Positions 8,910-17,929 are shown, counted from the stretch's first letter. The stretch: DNA of 64,000 nucleotides from JBJHDF01 sp050486405 (GCA_050486405.1 JBJHDF010000002.1:124001-188000); one strand, 5' to 3'. Notes: generated by a model from the sequence alone, not told the origin. Translations and numbers: made by a program.

Positions 8910-9902
8910 TCAGTAGACGGCCAGCGGCGGCTCATCCAGAGCCGCCAGCTGTTCGCGCAGTTCCAGGATGTGTTCTCCCCAGTAGCGCTCGGTGTTGAAC
9001 CAGGGGAAGCTGTGGGGAAAAGCCGGGTCCTGCCAGCGGCGTGCCAGCCAGGCGCTGTAGTGCATGATGCGCAGGCTGCGCAGCGCTTCGATCAGGTTCA
9101 GCTCGGCAAAGTTGAAATCGCAGAACTCCTGATAACCTTCCAGCACTTCCGATAACTGTTGCGTCTGCTGCTGCCGGTCGCCGGACAGCAACATCCACAG
9201 ATCCTGCACCGCCGGTCCGTTGCGGGCATCATCGAAATCGACAAAGTGGGGCGCGTCGCGCCAGAGAATATTGCCGGGGTGGCAGTCGCCGTGCAGGCGG
9301 ATGTTGTGAAAGTCCGTGCGTGCAAATACCCGCTGGATGCCGGCGATCAGATCGGCGCCCAGGGTGCGGTAGGATTCGCGCAGACTGTCCGGCAGAAAAT
9401 TGTGGTGCAGCAGAAAGTCGTAGCTGTCCTGACCAAAACCCTGAATGTCCAGCGTCGGCCGGTGCGCAAAGAGTCTTTCCCTGCCGAGGGCGTGGATGCG
9501 GCCCAGGGCGCGGCCGAGGGAGAGCAGTTGATCGAAATCGTCCAGGTTCGGGGCGTGGCCGCCCTGACGGGGGTAGAGGGCGAAACGAAAACTCTGGTGT
9601 TCGCTCAGGGTGTTGCCATTGTCGTCGGCCAGCGGCGGCACAGCGGAGACTTCCAGCTCCAGCAGTTGTGCGGTAAAGGCGTGCTCTTCGAGAATCTGTT
9701 CGTCGTGCCAGCGCTCCGGACGATAGAACTTGGCAATCAGTGGCGGGCCATCATCCAGGCCCACCTGATACACCCGGTTTTCGTAGCTGTTCAGCGCCAG
9801 TATGCGGCCATCACTGCGATGACCGCGGCTCTCCACAGCATCCAGCACCAGGTCCGGTGTCAGCCGCTGATAGGGGTGCTGCCGTTCGCTGGTGTCGGAC
9901 AA
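8910..9902 (-). CDS. srkA: Stress response kinase A (YihE-type protein kinase)
   Basis: 330 residues with the aminoglycoside-phosphotransferase/choline-kinase-like fold of SrkA. Visible marks: SYENRVYQVG and LIAKFYRPERW in the N-lobe (Lys for ATP), LHGDCHPGNILWRD as the catalytic loop (Asp, Asn) and FVDFDDARNGPAVQDLWMLLSG as the DFD metal-binding segment. E. coli SrkA (YihE) counters MazF-mediated death under stress and has the same length (328). It starts 5 nt from the gcvH stop, so it sits at the end of a gcvT-gcvH-srkA transcription unit. Confidence 0.9.
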   Translation of the reverse strand: MSDTSERQHPYQRLTPDLVLDAVESRGHRSDGRILALNSYENRVYQVGLDDGPPLIAKFYRPERWHDEQILEEHAFTAQLLELEVSAVPPLADDNGNTLSEHQSFRFALYPRQGGHAPNLDDFDQLLSLGRALGRIHALGRERLFAHRPTLDIQGFGQDSYDFLLHHNFLPDSLRESYRTLGADLIAGIQRVFARTDFHNIRLHGDCHPGNILWRDAPHFVDFDDARNGPAVQDLWMLLSGDRQQQTQQLSEVLEGYQEFCDFNFAELNLIEALRSLRIMHYSAWLARRWQDPAFPHSFPWFNTERYWGEHILELREQLAALDEPPLAVY

Positions 9903-9907
9903 GCGGG

Positions 9908-10300
9908 CTACTCTTCGTCTTCCAGTTGCTGCTGGTAGCCGTCGGCGTCCAGGGCGTCGTCCAGATCCGACAGGTCGTCCGGCTTGACGCGGAAAAACCA
10001 GCCGTCGTCGTAGGGCGAGGCGTTGACGGTTTCCGGCGCGTCTTCCAGCGCTTCGTTGACGGCGATCACTTCGCCGGACACCGGCGAGTAGATATCCGAG
10101 GCGGCCTTCACCGATTCCACCACGCCGGCTTCGGAACCGGCGGTGACGGTGCTACCCACTTCCGGTGTTTCGACAAACACCACATCGCCGAGACTTTCCT
10201 GGGCGTGATCACTGATGCCCACGGTGACCGTGCCGTCGTCTTCCACTCGCGCCCACTCGTGGCTGCTGAGGTATTTCAGTTCTTTGCGGATTTCACTCAT
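9908..10300 (-). CDS. gcvH: Glycine cleavage system H protein
   Basis: 130 residues with the lipoyl-carrier fold. The lipoyl lysine is K65 in VVESVKAASD, preceded by the typical ETPEVGSTV element. It shuttles the aminomethyl group from the P protein to GcvT. gcvT lies upstream on the same strand across a 164-nt spacer full of palindromes. gcvP is not in this window, so the P protein must be encoded elsewhere. Confidence 0.96.
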   Translation of the reverse strand: MSEIRKELKYLSSHEWARVEDDGTVTVGISDHAQESLGDVVFVETPEVGSTVTAGSEAGVVESVKAASDIYSPVSGEVIAVNEALEDAPETVNASPYDDGWFFRVKPDDLSDLDDALDADGYQQQLEDEE

Positions 10301-10336
10301 GGTGTGGCCCTTTTTATTTAACGTTGATTATTACCC

Positions 10337-10462
10337 GGGCACACGGATGTGCCCGCCGCCGGGCGAAGCCCGGACGCGAGCCCTTGAAATGCCAGCGACT
10401 CCGCGCAGTTGCGCCAGCGTTTCAAGGGCGACGATTAAATATTTCAGGACGAAATATTTAAT
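10337..10462. repeat. Cluster of palindromes between gcvT and gcvH
   Basis: Four inverted repeats in 126 bp. GGGCACA/TGTGCCC at 10337-10354; CCGGGC/GCCCGG just after it; CCCTTGAAA (10381-10389) pairing with TTTCAAGGG (10420-10428); and a perfect 12-bp repeat ATTAAATATTTC / GAAATATTTAAT with a 5-nt loop at 10434-10462. Read in the direction of gcvT they could act as transcription attenuators or RNA-processing sites between gcvT and gcvH. The 3' hairpin shares ACACGGATGT with the palindromic element at 46.8 kb. Confidence 0.7.
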
Positions 10463-10464
10463 CC

Positions 10465-11565
10465 TTAGATAGTTAAATCGCCGTGCCGGACAAACACCGG
10501 CTTGACGATGTCGGCGCTCAATAGTTTGCCGCGAATATCCACCCGGCACTGGCCGGACAGTTGCGCGGGCACCCGGGCCAGGGCGATGGCCTGGCCCAGG
10601 GTGGGAGAAAAACTGCCGCTGGTGATGATGCCGCAGGCGTTGCCGTCGCTGTCGGTGACGCTCTGCCCGGCGCGCATGATGCCGCGCTCGCGCAGCACCA
10701 GTCCCACCAGTTTCTCGGTGATCCCCCGGTCTTTTTCGGCGGCCAGTGCCGCGCGGCCAATAAACTCGCGCTCGGGCGGTTGCCAGGCAATGGTCCAGCC
10801 CATATTGGCCACCAGCGGCGAAGTCTGTTCGTCCATCTCGTGGCCGTAGAGATTCATGCCCGCTTCCAGACGCAGGGTATCCCGGGCACCGAGTCCGCAG
10901 GGCGCCGCGCCAGCCGCTGCCAGCGCGTCCCAGAGTGCCGGCGCCTCGCTGCCCGGCAACATGATTTCCAGGCCGTCCTCGCCGGTGTAGCCGGTGCGGC
11001 CGATCAGCCAGTCGCCGCTGCGCGCGGCGCTGAACACCGGCAGATCCCGCAGCGCCTGGGCGGCGTCGGGCGCCGCACGGGAAAATACCGCCAGCGCCTG
11101 GGGCCCCTGCAGGGCCAGCATGGCCAGATCCGCGCGCTCGCGCAGGGTGATCGACTGCCCCTGAATCTGGCCCTGCATCCAGGCCAGATCCTTGTCCCGG
11201 GTGGCGCAATTGACCACCGCCCGATAGCGCACCTGCTCATCCAGCCCCTGGAGATTGTAGACGATCAGGTCGTCGATGACGCCGCCGCGCTCGTTGAGCA
11301 TGGCCGAGTAGAGCGCCTTGCCCGGCTGTCCGTCCAGCCTGGCCACATCGTTGGCCAACAGCCGACGCAGATAGTCCCGGGCGTCATCGCCGTCGATATC
11401 CACCAGGGTCATGTGGGAGACGTCAAAGAGTCCGGCCTGGCGACGCACGCAGTGGTGCTCTTCCAGTTGCGAACCGTAGTGCAGGGGCATGGCCCAGCCG
11501 CCGAAATCCACCAGCTTGCCGCCGGCGGCGCGGTGGGTTTCGTACAGTGCAGTCTGTTGCAGCAT
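10465..11565 (-). CDS. gcvT: Aminomethyltransferase (glycine cleavage T protein)
   Basis: 366 residues from the ATG at 11565; the frame stays open far upstream but the family N-terminus (LYETHRAAGGKLVDFGGWAM, then PLHYGSQ) fixes the start. It carries the folate-binding GcvT domain (FDVSHM, LLANDV) and the C-terminal barrel (GIITSGSFSPTLGQAIALA). It takes the aminomethyl group from lipoyl-GcvH to tetrahydrofolate, giving 5,10-methylene-THF and ammonia. It follows fbpB by 56 nt on the same strand, leaving no room for a glycine riboswitch directly upstream. Confidence 0.96.
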   Translation of the reverse strand: MLQQTALYETHRAAGGKLVDFGGWAMPLHYGSQLEEHHCVRRQAGLFDVSHMTLVDIDGDDARDYLRRLLANDVARLDGQPGKALYSAMLNERGGVIDDLIVYNLQGLDEQVRYRAVVNCATRDKDLAWMQGQIQGQSITLRERADLAMLALQGPQALAVFSRAAPDAAQALRDLPVFSAARSGDWLIGRTGYTGEDGLEIMLPGSEAPALWDALAAAGAAPCGLGARDTLRLEAGMNLYGHEMDEQTSPLVANMGWTIAWQPPEREFIGRAALAAEKDRGITEKLVGLVLRERGIMRAGQSVTDSDGNACGIITSGSFSPTLGQAIALARVPAQLSGQCRVDIRGKLLSADIVKPVFVRHGDLTI

Positions 11566-11621
11566 GGTCGGGGCACCCTGTGAAAAGGGTGCCATTCTAG
11601 CACGTTGGTGGCGGTGGCAAG

Positions 11622-13247
11622 TCAGCGCGCTGGCCGGACCGTGCGGCGGATCATCAGCACCACGGGGGCGATGCTCAGCAGTACCAGCGTCAGGGCGGGC
11701 AGGGCGGCGCGCTCCCACTCGCCTTCGGCAGTGAATTCGTAGATGCGCACCGCCAATGTGTCCCAACCGAAGGGGCGCAGCAACAGGGTGGCGGGCATTT
11801 CCTTCATGGTGTCCACCAGCACCAGCAGTGCGCCGGTGAGCAGACCGGGTGTGAGCAGCGGCAGATAGATGCGCCAGAGCACCCGCCAGTGACTGGCGCC
11901 CAGGGTCTGCGCTGCTTCCTGGTAGCTGCTGCGTACCCGCTCCAGACTGGCCTGCACCGGGCCGAAGGCCACGGCGAAAAAGCGGATCAGGTAGGCGAGA
12001 ATCAGCGCCGACAGGCCACCCACCAACCACTGCTGCGGCTGCAGCCCCAACAGGGACTGCAGCGGGTTGAACAGCTGCAGGTCGATAAAGGCAAAAGCGA
12101 TCATGATACCCACCGCCAGCACCGAGCCGGGCAGGGCGTAACCCAGACCGGCGACGCGCACGCTGCCGCTGATGCGCTGGTGCCCCAGCAGCCGCTGGCT
12201 GTAGGCCACCAGCAGTGCCGCCACTGTGGTTACCAGTGCGGCGGCGCCGCCGAGCAGAAAGGTGTTGCGGATCAGCGACCAGTAGCGGGAGGTGAAACCG
12301 TCCAGCCCGGTCTGCAGGGTCCACAGCAGCAACTGACTCACCGGCACCACAAAGGCCGCCACAAACACCGTCAGACAGAAGCCGCTGGCCAGCCAGCGCT
12401 GTGCGCCGCGCAATTGGTAGCGTTCCACCTGGCGGCGGGGGGTCTGGTGAAAGCGCCGGTTGCCGCGCCCGAGTTGCTCGGCGTAGAGCGCCAGGCCGAC
12501 AAAAAGCAGCAGCAGCGACGCCAGCTGTGCGGCGGCGGTCAGGTTGTAAAAGCCGAACCAGGTCTTGTAGATGGCAGTGGTAAAAGTGTCGTAGTTGAAG
12601 GCGGCCACGGCGCCGAAGTCCGCCAGGGTTTCCATCAGCGCCAGGGAGACGCCCACGGCAATGGCCGGCCGGGCCATGGGCAGCGCCACGGTGAAGAAAC
12701 TGCGCAGGGGGCTCTGGCCCAGCAGCCGGGCGGCGTCCATCAACTCGCGGCCCTGGCCGATAAAGGCGCTGCGCGCCAGCATATAGACGTAGGGGTAGAG
12801 CACCGCCGTCATGACAAAGACGACACCCAGCGGGCCGCGCACCGGCGGAAAATAGGCTTCGGCGCCGAACCACTGGCGCCAGAGGGTCTGGATGGGGCCG
12901 GCGTAATCGGTGATGGCCAGAAAGACAAAGGCCACTACATAGGTGGGGATGGCCAGTGGCAGCATCAGCGCCCAGTCGAGCCAGCGGCGGCCGGGGAATT
13001 CGCAGACAGCGGTCAGCCAGGCGAGACTGACGCCCAGCGCCAGGGTCCAGATGCCGACGCCGATAAACAGGATGAGGGTATTGCCCAGCAGTCGGCCCAG
13101 CTGGGTTTCAATCAGGTGCTGCCATATGTCGGTCTGGGGGCTGCTCCAACTAAAGATGATGACGGTCACCGGCAGCAGCACCAGCGCCACCATGGTCCAC
13201 ACCGGTATCCGCCACAGCCAACGATGGCTTTTGGGGAAGCGGCTCAA
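11622..13247 (-). CDS. fbpB: Fe(III) ABC transporter permease (FbpB/SfuB type)
   Basis: About 541 residues with two fused binding-protein-dependent permease domains and about 12 membrane segments; EAA-type loops are visible at MDAARLLGQSPLRSFFTV and YQEAAQTLGASHWRVLWRIYLP. It pairs with the binding protein FbpA encoded just upstream. I place the start at the third of three consecutive TTG codons (13247), 7 nt after GGGAG; the first in-frame ATG (13355) lies inside a palindromic repeat and would add unrelated residues. No ATP-binding subunit (fbpC) is next to it, so the ATPase must come from another locus. The start is uncertain; the function is clear. Confidence 0.88.
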   Translation of the reverse strand: MSRFPKSHRWLWRIPVWTMVALVLLPVTVIIFSWSSPQTDIWQHLIETQLGRLLGNTLILFIGVGIWTLALGVSLAWLTAVCEFPGRRWLDWALMLPLAIPTYVVAFVFLAITDYAGPIQTLWRQWFGAEAYFPPVRGPLGVVFVMTAVLYPYVYMLARSAFIGQGRELMDAARLLGQSPLRSFFTVALPMARPAIAVGVSLALMETLADFGAVAAFNYDTFTTAIYKTWFGFYNLTAAAQLASLLLLFVGLALYAEQLGRGNRRFHQTPRRQVERYQLRGAQRWLASGFCLTVFVAAFVVPVSQLLLWTLQTGLDGFTSRYWSLIRNTFLLGGAAALVTTVAALLVAYSQRLLGHQRISGSVRVAGLGYALPGSVLAVGIMIAFAFIDLQLFNPLQSLLGLQPQQWLVGGLSALILAYLIRFFAVAFGPVQASLERVRSSYQEAAQTLGASHWRVLWRIYLPLLTPGLLTGALLVLVDTMKEMPATLLLRPFGWDTLAVRIYEFTAEGEWERAALPALTLVLLSIAPVVLMIRRTVRPAR

Positions 13248-13296
13248 CAACAAACTCCCATTATCGGGGTTTTGGCACTTCGAATTCGGTCCGCCC

Positions 13297-13390
13297 AGCG
13301 GTGGGGCCTTCCCGGACGCGCCGTAAACCCATCCCTGGGGGCTCGGACACCGCATCCATGCGGTGTACGGTCCGGGAAGGCCCCACCGCT
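13297..13390. repeat. Interspersed palindromic element, copy 1 (between fbpA and fbpB)
   Basis: A 94-bp element with perfect 21-bp inverted arms at 13297-13317 and 13370-13390 (each containing GGTGGGGCCTTCCCGG or its complement). Inside lies a second hairpin, ACACCGCAT/ATGCGGTGT (13347-13366), and a conserved core that reads GAGCCCCCAGGGATGGGTT on the minus strand. The same core and the CCGTACACCGCA box occur at 47024-47127, with different arms. It sits in the fbpA-fbpB spacer and would form a very stable hairpin in the mRNA, which could lower fbpB expression relative to fbpA. Confidence 0.85.
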
Positions 13391-13464
13391 AGCCGGCCCT
13401 CGCATTGTGCCAAGTCTGGTCTTTACCGCAGGGCCAGCTGGATTCAAGGCACCCGTCTTCGCCA

Positions 13465-14496
13465 TCACCGATATCCCGCCCTGTCCATCAGACGGATAGC
13501 GTCGGGTTGCAGGCGGCCGGCGGCTTCCACGTTCATGGGGTCGGCGATAAAGTTGCCCCAACTGGCCACTTCCTCGGACGACGCCACCGACGGGTTGGCC
13601 GGGTACTCCTGGTTCAGTTCGGCGAACTGGCCCTGGGCGTCCGGGCTGGACAGCCATTCCAGCAGCGCCTGGGCTGCCGTCGGGTTGGGGGCGTGGCGAG
13701 TAACGCCGCCGCCGGAAACGTTGATATGGACGCCGCGATCTCCCTGATTGGGCCAGAAGAGCGCCAGGGGAATATCGGGGTTCGCGCGCTGCAGGCGGCC
13801 AAAATAGTAAGTGTTCACTACGCCCAGGTCACACTGCCCGGCCATGATGGCTTCCATCACCGAGGTGTCATTGGCGTAGGGGTCGGCGGCCAGGTTGGCC
13901 ACCCAACCGCGCACTACTTCCTCGGTCCGCGCTTCGCCCAGGCTCTCGATCATGCTGGCCACCAGGGACTGGTTGTAGACCTTTTTCGAGGTGCGCAGAC
14001 ACAGGCGGCCCTGCCAGCGGGGATCGGCCAGATCCTCGTAACTGCTCATCTCTTCCGGGGTCAGGCGGTCGGTAGCGTAAACAATGGCCCGGGCGCGAAC
14101 CGACAGGCCGTACCAACTGCCGTCCGGCGCGCGCAGGTGGGCGGGGATGTTACCCGTCAGCACCCCGGATTGGATCGGCTGCAGAACTTCCGCCTGCTGC
14201 GCCTGCCACAGGTTGCCGACATCCACGGTCAGCAGCAAATCGGCGCGGGTATTGCCTCCTTCGGAACGCAGGCGCTGGATCAGGGAGCTGGCATTGTCGG
14301 TGATGTAGCGGATTTGTACGCCGGTTTTTTCCGTGTAGCGCGCAAACAGTGGCTGGATCAGGTGCTCGGCGCGCTCGGAATAGACCGTGACCACCGGTGG
14401 TTGGTCACTGCTCGCATCTCCGCCCCGACCGCAGGCGTTCAAGACGGTGGCGAACAGCAGAATCAGGACAATTTTGAAAGGTGTGGACGGAATCAT
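13465..14496 (-). CDS. fbpA: Fe(III)-binding lipoprotein/periplasmic protein of ABC transporter
   Basis: 343 residues from the ATG at 14496 (AGGA six nt upstream). The N-terminal signal ends in LNAC, a lipobox-like sequence, so it may be a lipoprotein or tethered binding protein. The mature part is a class of ferric-binding protein (SBP_bac family): VVTVYSERAEHLIQPLFARY, DLLLTVDVGNLWQAQ, and the tyrosine-containing VVNTYYFGRL expected for Fe(III) coordination. It delivers iron to FbpB. The promoter region holds a Fur-like box, consistent with iron repression. A palindromic repeat separates it from fbpB. Confidence 0.92.
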   Translation of the reverse strand: MIPSTPFKIVLILLFATVLNACGRGGDASSDQPPVVTVYSERAEHLIQPLFARYTEKTGVQIRYITDNASSLIQRLRSEGGNTRADLLLTVDVGNLWQAQQAEVLQPIQSGVLTGNIPAHLRAPDGSWYGLSVRARAIVYATDRLTPEEMSSYEDLADPRWQGRLCLRTSKKVYNQSLVASMIESLGEARTEEVVRGWVANLAADPYANDTSVMEAIMAGQCDLGVVNTYYFGRLQRANPDIPLALFWPNQGDRGVHINVSGGGVTRHAPNPTAAQALLEWLSSPDAQGQFAELNQEYPANPSVASSEEVASWGNFIADPMNVEAAGRLQPDAIRLMDRAGYR

Positions 14497-14525
14497 GGAT
14501 TTCCTGCAAGCCTGGGAATAAAGGT

Positions 14526-14556
14526 AGATGATAACCATTCTTATTTTCATAATCAA
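14526..14556 (-). promoter_or_regulatory. fbpA promoter with Fur-box-like operator
   Basis: On the minus strand TTGATT (14556-14551) and TATCAT (14533-14528) are separated by 17 nt, a plausible sigma-70 promoter. The same stretch includes AATGGTTATCAT, which matches 10 of 12 bases of the Fur-box half AATGATAATCAT. Overlap of operator and promoter fits iron-dependent repression of the Fe(III) transporter. Motif assignment is by eye. Confidence 0.55.
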
Positions 14557-14704
14557 ATCGTTTTACAATTGGTGACTACAAAATAGCACTTTCGGGTGCT
14601 GAACTTTTCGTTTTACACTGGTCAGAATTTTCCAGTTCCGGCGTTTCTTGCCGGGATCCGGTTTTTCATTCCCCGGTCTGTTTGCATACCTAAAGGAACT
14701 CACT

Positions 14705-16852
14705 GTGAAGCGTCTGCTGAAAATTCTCGCTGTGCTGCTGCTGGTTCTGGTGTTGGCGATTGTGGCGCTGCTGCTGTTTTTTGACCCCAACATGCTCAAA
14801 CCCCGCATCGAGTCCGCTGCCCGGGAGCAGGGTATAGCCCTGAATATCGACGGCAATCTGGGCTGGCAACTGTGGCCATCCCTGGGAGTGGAAATCAATG
14901 GCGTGCGGGTGGCTTCCCTGGAGACACCCGACCAGCCCATCGCACGGCTGGAAAGCGCCAGTCTGTTACTGGCGTTGCGACCGCTGTTTCGCGGCGAAGT
15001 GGAGGTGCACCACATCATCATCGACGGCGCGGCGGCGGATCTGCGGGTGGATAGCGAAGGGCGCGGCAACTGGGAGTTTCTCACCGAAACGGCGGCCGAG
15101 ACCGAGCCGGACGCACCGCCTGCGACAACCCCGCCGACCCGGCCGGAAACGCCCCCTGTCGATGCTGCCGAAGACGAGGGCGCCGATGAGCTGCTGCTCA
15201 ATGTGGCCCGGATCAGTGTGCGCAACAGCTCCCTGGACTACCGCGACGCCCGTAGCGGCCAGCATTTCTCGCTGTCCGACCTGAATCTGGAACTGACCGA
15301 TTTCAACCTCCAGGGCGACCCCTTCGATTTGCGCCTGTCCTGGCGGGTGCGCATTGACGACGACGGCCAGGTACTGGTGCTGGCCGGCGACCTGCGCCAG
15401 CCCGTGCACCTGTCCGCCGATCAGAACCGGTTGAACCTGCCCGACGGCCGCCTGGCCCTGACCCTGGGTGAAGGCCGGCAGAGTGTCGAGTTGCGCACGC
15501 GCTACTCGGTGGAGGTGAATGACCTGCAGGGAGACATGACCTACAGCGGCCGCTTCTCCCTGGCCGACTTCAGTCCCCGGGCACTGCTGGTGGCTCTGGG
15601 TGAAGAGGCGCCGGTAACGGCGGAGGACTATGCGCTTACCCGCCTGTCCGTGGAAGCGGGGTTTCGCGGCAGCGATCAATCCTTCCGGCTCGACGACTTG
15701 CGCCTGCAACTGGACAGAACCCTGCTGCAGGGCGATCTGGCCGTGACTGATTTTGAAACGGCGGCGCTGGTGGTCAATTTGCGCGGCGACAGCATCAACG
15801 TCGATGACTATCTGCCGCCGCCCCCGCCGGAAACCGACGAGCCGCTGCCGGAGCCGGAGGCCACCGGCGATGAAATCCTGATTCCGGTTGAAGCGGTGCA
15901 GGCACTGAATCTCAACGCCAGTATCGACTTCGAGCGGGTGATTGTCGCCGGCATGGTACTGGACGACATTCGCCTGCGTCTGCGCGCGGCCGACGGCCTG
16001 GTGCGCCTGGAGCGCGCCGAGGCCGTGGCCTATCAGGGCCGCCTCAACGCCGAGGGCAGCCTGGACGCACGAGGGGATACCGCCCGCATCGAGTTCACCG
16101 GCAAGGTGGACAGCCTGCAGCTGGCGCCCTTGATGCAAGACATGGAACTGGATGAAAACCTGCAGTTTACCGGCGCCATCAATGCCGACGCCAAGGGCAG
16201 TACCCGGGGCGTGACCTACAACCAACTTATGGGCGCACTGGCGGCCGAGGCGCAGTTTACCGGCGTGCAGGTGCGCGCCGCGCCGTTGAATATTGAGCAG
16301 CAGTTCTGCGAACTGGTGAACCTGATCAGCCGGGTGGACGGCGCCGAGCGCGACTGGCCCGGCTACACCGAAATGCGGCAACTGGACGGCAAGGTGACAG
16401 TGGCTGATCAGGTCATTAACCTGGAAACGTTCAGCGCCGGTGTGGAGCAACTGGCACTGAATGTGCGCGGCAAACTGAACATGGCTACGGGCGGCTACGA
16501 CTTTACCCTGCCGCTGCGCCTGAAGAGCGAATCCACCAGCGACGACGGCTGCACCGTGCGCAGCAACTACTGGATCGACCGCAGCCTGTCCCTGCTCCGT
16601 TGTCGCGGCAGTCTGGACACGCTCAATCCGCTGCGCGACTGCCGCCCGGACAGTCGGGGCATGGAGTCCCTGGCCAAGGATTTCGCCGAATACCGTCTGC
16701 GCCAGCAGCACGGTGACCGCATCGACGCCGCCGAGCAGCGGGTGGAACAGGAAACCGAGCAATTGCGCCAGCGTCTGCAGGAGCGGCTGGAAAGTGAAGA
16801 TGACGCCAAAAAAGTGGAAGACCGGCTGCGGGGACTCCTGCGCGGACGATGA
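14705..16852 (+). CDS. asmA: AsmA-family inner-membrane/periplasmic protein
   Basis: 715 residues from a GTG start at 14705, preceded by AAGGA at a good distance; an upstream in-frame ATG (14648) would put residues ahead of the membrane anchor. One N-terminal membrane helix (about 3-24), then a long periplasmic beta-rich chorein-like region with the AsmA opening LKPRIESAAREQGIALNIDG, and the AsmA_2 domain (GAINADAKGSTRGVTYNQLM) near the C-terminus, ending in a coiled coil. AsmA-like proteins are linked to phospholipid transport between membranes. The last 4 nt overlap mutY. The order asmA-mutY resembles that in Pseudomonas. Confidence 0.9.
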   Translation: MKRLLKILAVLLLVLVLAIVALLLFFDPNMLKPRIESAAREQGIALNIDGNLGWQLWPSLGVEINGVRVASLETPDQPIARLESASLLLALRPLFRGEVEVHHIIIDGAAADLRVDSEGRGNWEFLTETAAETEPDAPPATTPPTRPETPPVDAAEDEGADELLLNVARISVRNSSLDYRDARSGQHFSLSDLNLELTDFNLQGDPFDLRLSWRVRIDDDGQVLVLAGDLRQPVHLSADQNRLNLPDGRLALTLGEGRQSVELRTRYSVEVNDLQGDMTYSGRFSLADFSPRALLVALGEEAPVTAEDYALTRLSVEAGFRGSDQSFRLDDLRLQLDRTLLQGDLAVTDFETAALVVNLRGDSINVDDYLPPPPPETDEPLPEPEATGDEILIPVEAVQALNLNASIDFERVIVAGMVLDDIRLRLRAADGLVRLERAEAVAYQGRLNAEGSLDARGDTARIEFTGKVDSLQLAPLMQDMELDENLQFTGAINADAKGSTRGVTYNQLMGALAAEAQFTGVQVRAAPLNIEQQFCELVNLISRVDGAERDWPGYTEMRQLDGKVTVADQVINLETFSAGVEQLALNVRGKLNMATGGYDFTLPLRLKSESTSDDGCTVRSNYWIDRSLSLLRCRGSLDTLNPLRDCRPDSRGMESLAKDFAEYRLRQQHGDRIDAAEQRVEQETEQLRQRLQERLESEDDAKKVEDRLRGLLRGR

Positions 16853-17904
16853 GTGCTTCCAGCAGTGAACCTTTTGCCGACGCCGTGCTGGCCTGGTATG
16901 ACCGGCACGGTCGCAAGAATCTGCCCTGGCAGAAAGACATTACTCCCTACCGGGTCTGGCTGTCGGAGATCATGCTGCAGCAGACCCAGGTGACCACAGT
17001 CATTCCCTATTTTGAACGTTTTACCGAACACTTTCCCGATGTGCACCGCCTGGCGGCGGCGTCCATTGACGAGGTGCTTCATCTGTGGACCGGGCTGGGT
17101 TACTACGCCCGGGCGCGCAATCTGCACCGCTGCGCCCGGGAGGTGGTGGCCCGCGGCGGCGAGTTTCCCGACACAGTGGCGGCCCTGAGCGAGCTGCCGG
17201 GCATAGGCCGCTCCACCGCGGGCGCCATTGTCAGTATCGCCTTTGGCAAGCGCGCGCCGATTCTCGATGGCAACGTCAAGCGGGTGCTGGCGCGCCACTA
17301 CGCCGTGGCTGGCTGGCCCGGTCAGTCTCGTGTCGCCGAGACCTTGTGGCAGTTGGCCGAAGTCACTACGCCCCGGCGGCGTTGCGCCGACTATACCCAG
17401 GCCATCATGGACCTGGGCGCGACCTTGTGCAGCCGCTCGCGGCCCAACTGTATCGTGTGCCCCGTGCGGCAAACGTGTGTGGCTCAGGCCCGGGGAACTA
17501 TTGCGGACTATCCGGGTAAAAAACCGAAAAAAGACATGCCGGTGAAAACGGTGCAGTTACTCATGTTGCGTAATCCAGCCGGTGAATTGCTGCTGCAACA
17601 GCGCCCGCCTCTGGGGATCTGGGGTGGGCTTTGGAGTTTCCCCGAACTGGCGGCCGAGATCGAGCCGCAGGAACATGTGGAGGCGCAGTACGGACCGGTG
17701 GGGGAGTGTCAGGTCTGGCACAGCTATCGCCACACCTTCAGCCACTACCACCTGGATATCACGCCGGTGCTTGTGCAACTGAAGCGGGAGCCCACAGGGG
17801 TAAGCGAATCCGGTCAGTCGCTCTGGTATCCGCTGCGCCAACCCAAAAATCTGGGGCTGGCGGCACCGGTAAAACGGCTGCTGGAACAACTGGCGGAGCT
17901 TTAG
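16849..17904 (+). CDS. mutY: A/G-specific adenine DNA glycosylase
   Basis: 351 residues, standard length. EIMLQQTQVTTVIPYF holds the catalytic Glu; the helix-hairpin-helix LPGIGRSTAGAI is followed by LDGNVKRVLARH with the catalytic Asp; the [4Fe-4S] site is C-x6-C-x2-C-x5-C (CSRSRPNCIVCPVRQTC). A C-terminal NUDIX-like domain (from about 225) recognises 8-oxoG. It removes adenine opposite 8-oxoguanine. Starts in a 4-nt overlap with asmA. yggX, usually its next neighbour, lies 5.2 kb away beyond the three chitinase genes. Confidence 0.97.
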   Translation: MSASSSEPFADAVLAWYDRHGRKNLPWQKDITPYRVWLSEIMLQQTQVTTVIPYFERFTEHFPDVHRLAAASIDEVLHLWTGLGYYARARNLHRCAREVVARGGEFPDTVAALSELPGIGRSTAGAIVSIAFGKRAPILDGNVKRVLARHYAVAGWPGQSRVAETLWQLAEVTTPRRRCADYTQAIMDLGATLCSRSRPNCIVCPVRQTCVAQARGTIADYPGKKPKKDMPVKTVQLLMLRNPAGELLLQQRPPLGIWGGLWSFPELAAEIEPQEHVEAQYGPVGECQVWHSYRHTFSHYHLDITPVLVQLKREPTGVSESGQSLWYPLRQPKNLGLAAPVKRLLEQLAEL

Positions 17905-17917
17905 TGCCCCGCCAGTT
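17888..17917. terminator. Hairpin between convergent mutY and chitinase genes
   Basis: Arms AACTGGCGG (17888-17896) and CCGCCAGTT (17909-17917) with a 12-nt loop that includes the mutY stop codon. As the two genes converge with only 25 nt between stops, the stem could end transcription from both sides. No clear U-tract. Confidence 0.45.
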
Positions 17918-17929
17918 GGACGTGTATCG

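Noticed and set aside
11566..11621. Glycine riboswitch ahead of gcvT
   Set aside because: Only 56 nt separate gcvT from fbpB; there is no room for the aptamer.
13248..13355. ATG at 13355 as the start of fbpB
   Set aside because: The added residues come from the palindromic element and are unlike permease N-termini; a TTG cluster with GGGAG fits better.
11889..13499. 536-codon open frame on the + strand opposite fbpB
   Set aside because: Rich in Gln, Gly and His as expected of an antisense shadow; fbpB on the other strand has clear permease motifs.
14966..16762. 598-codon open frame opposite asmA
   Set aside because: Antisense shadow of asmA; no motif, no ribosome site.
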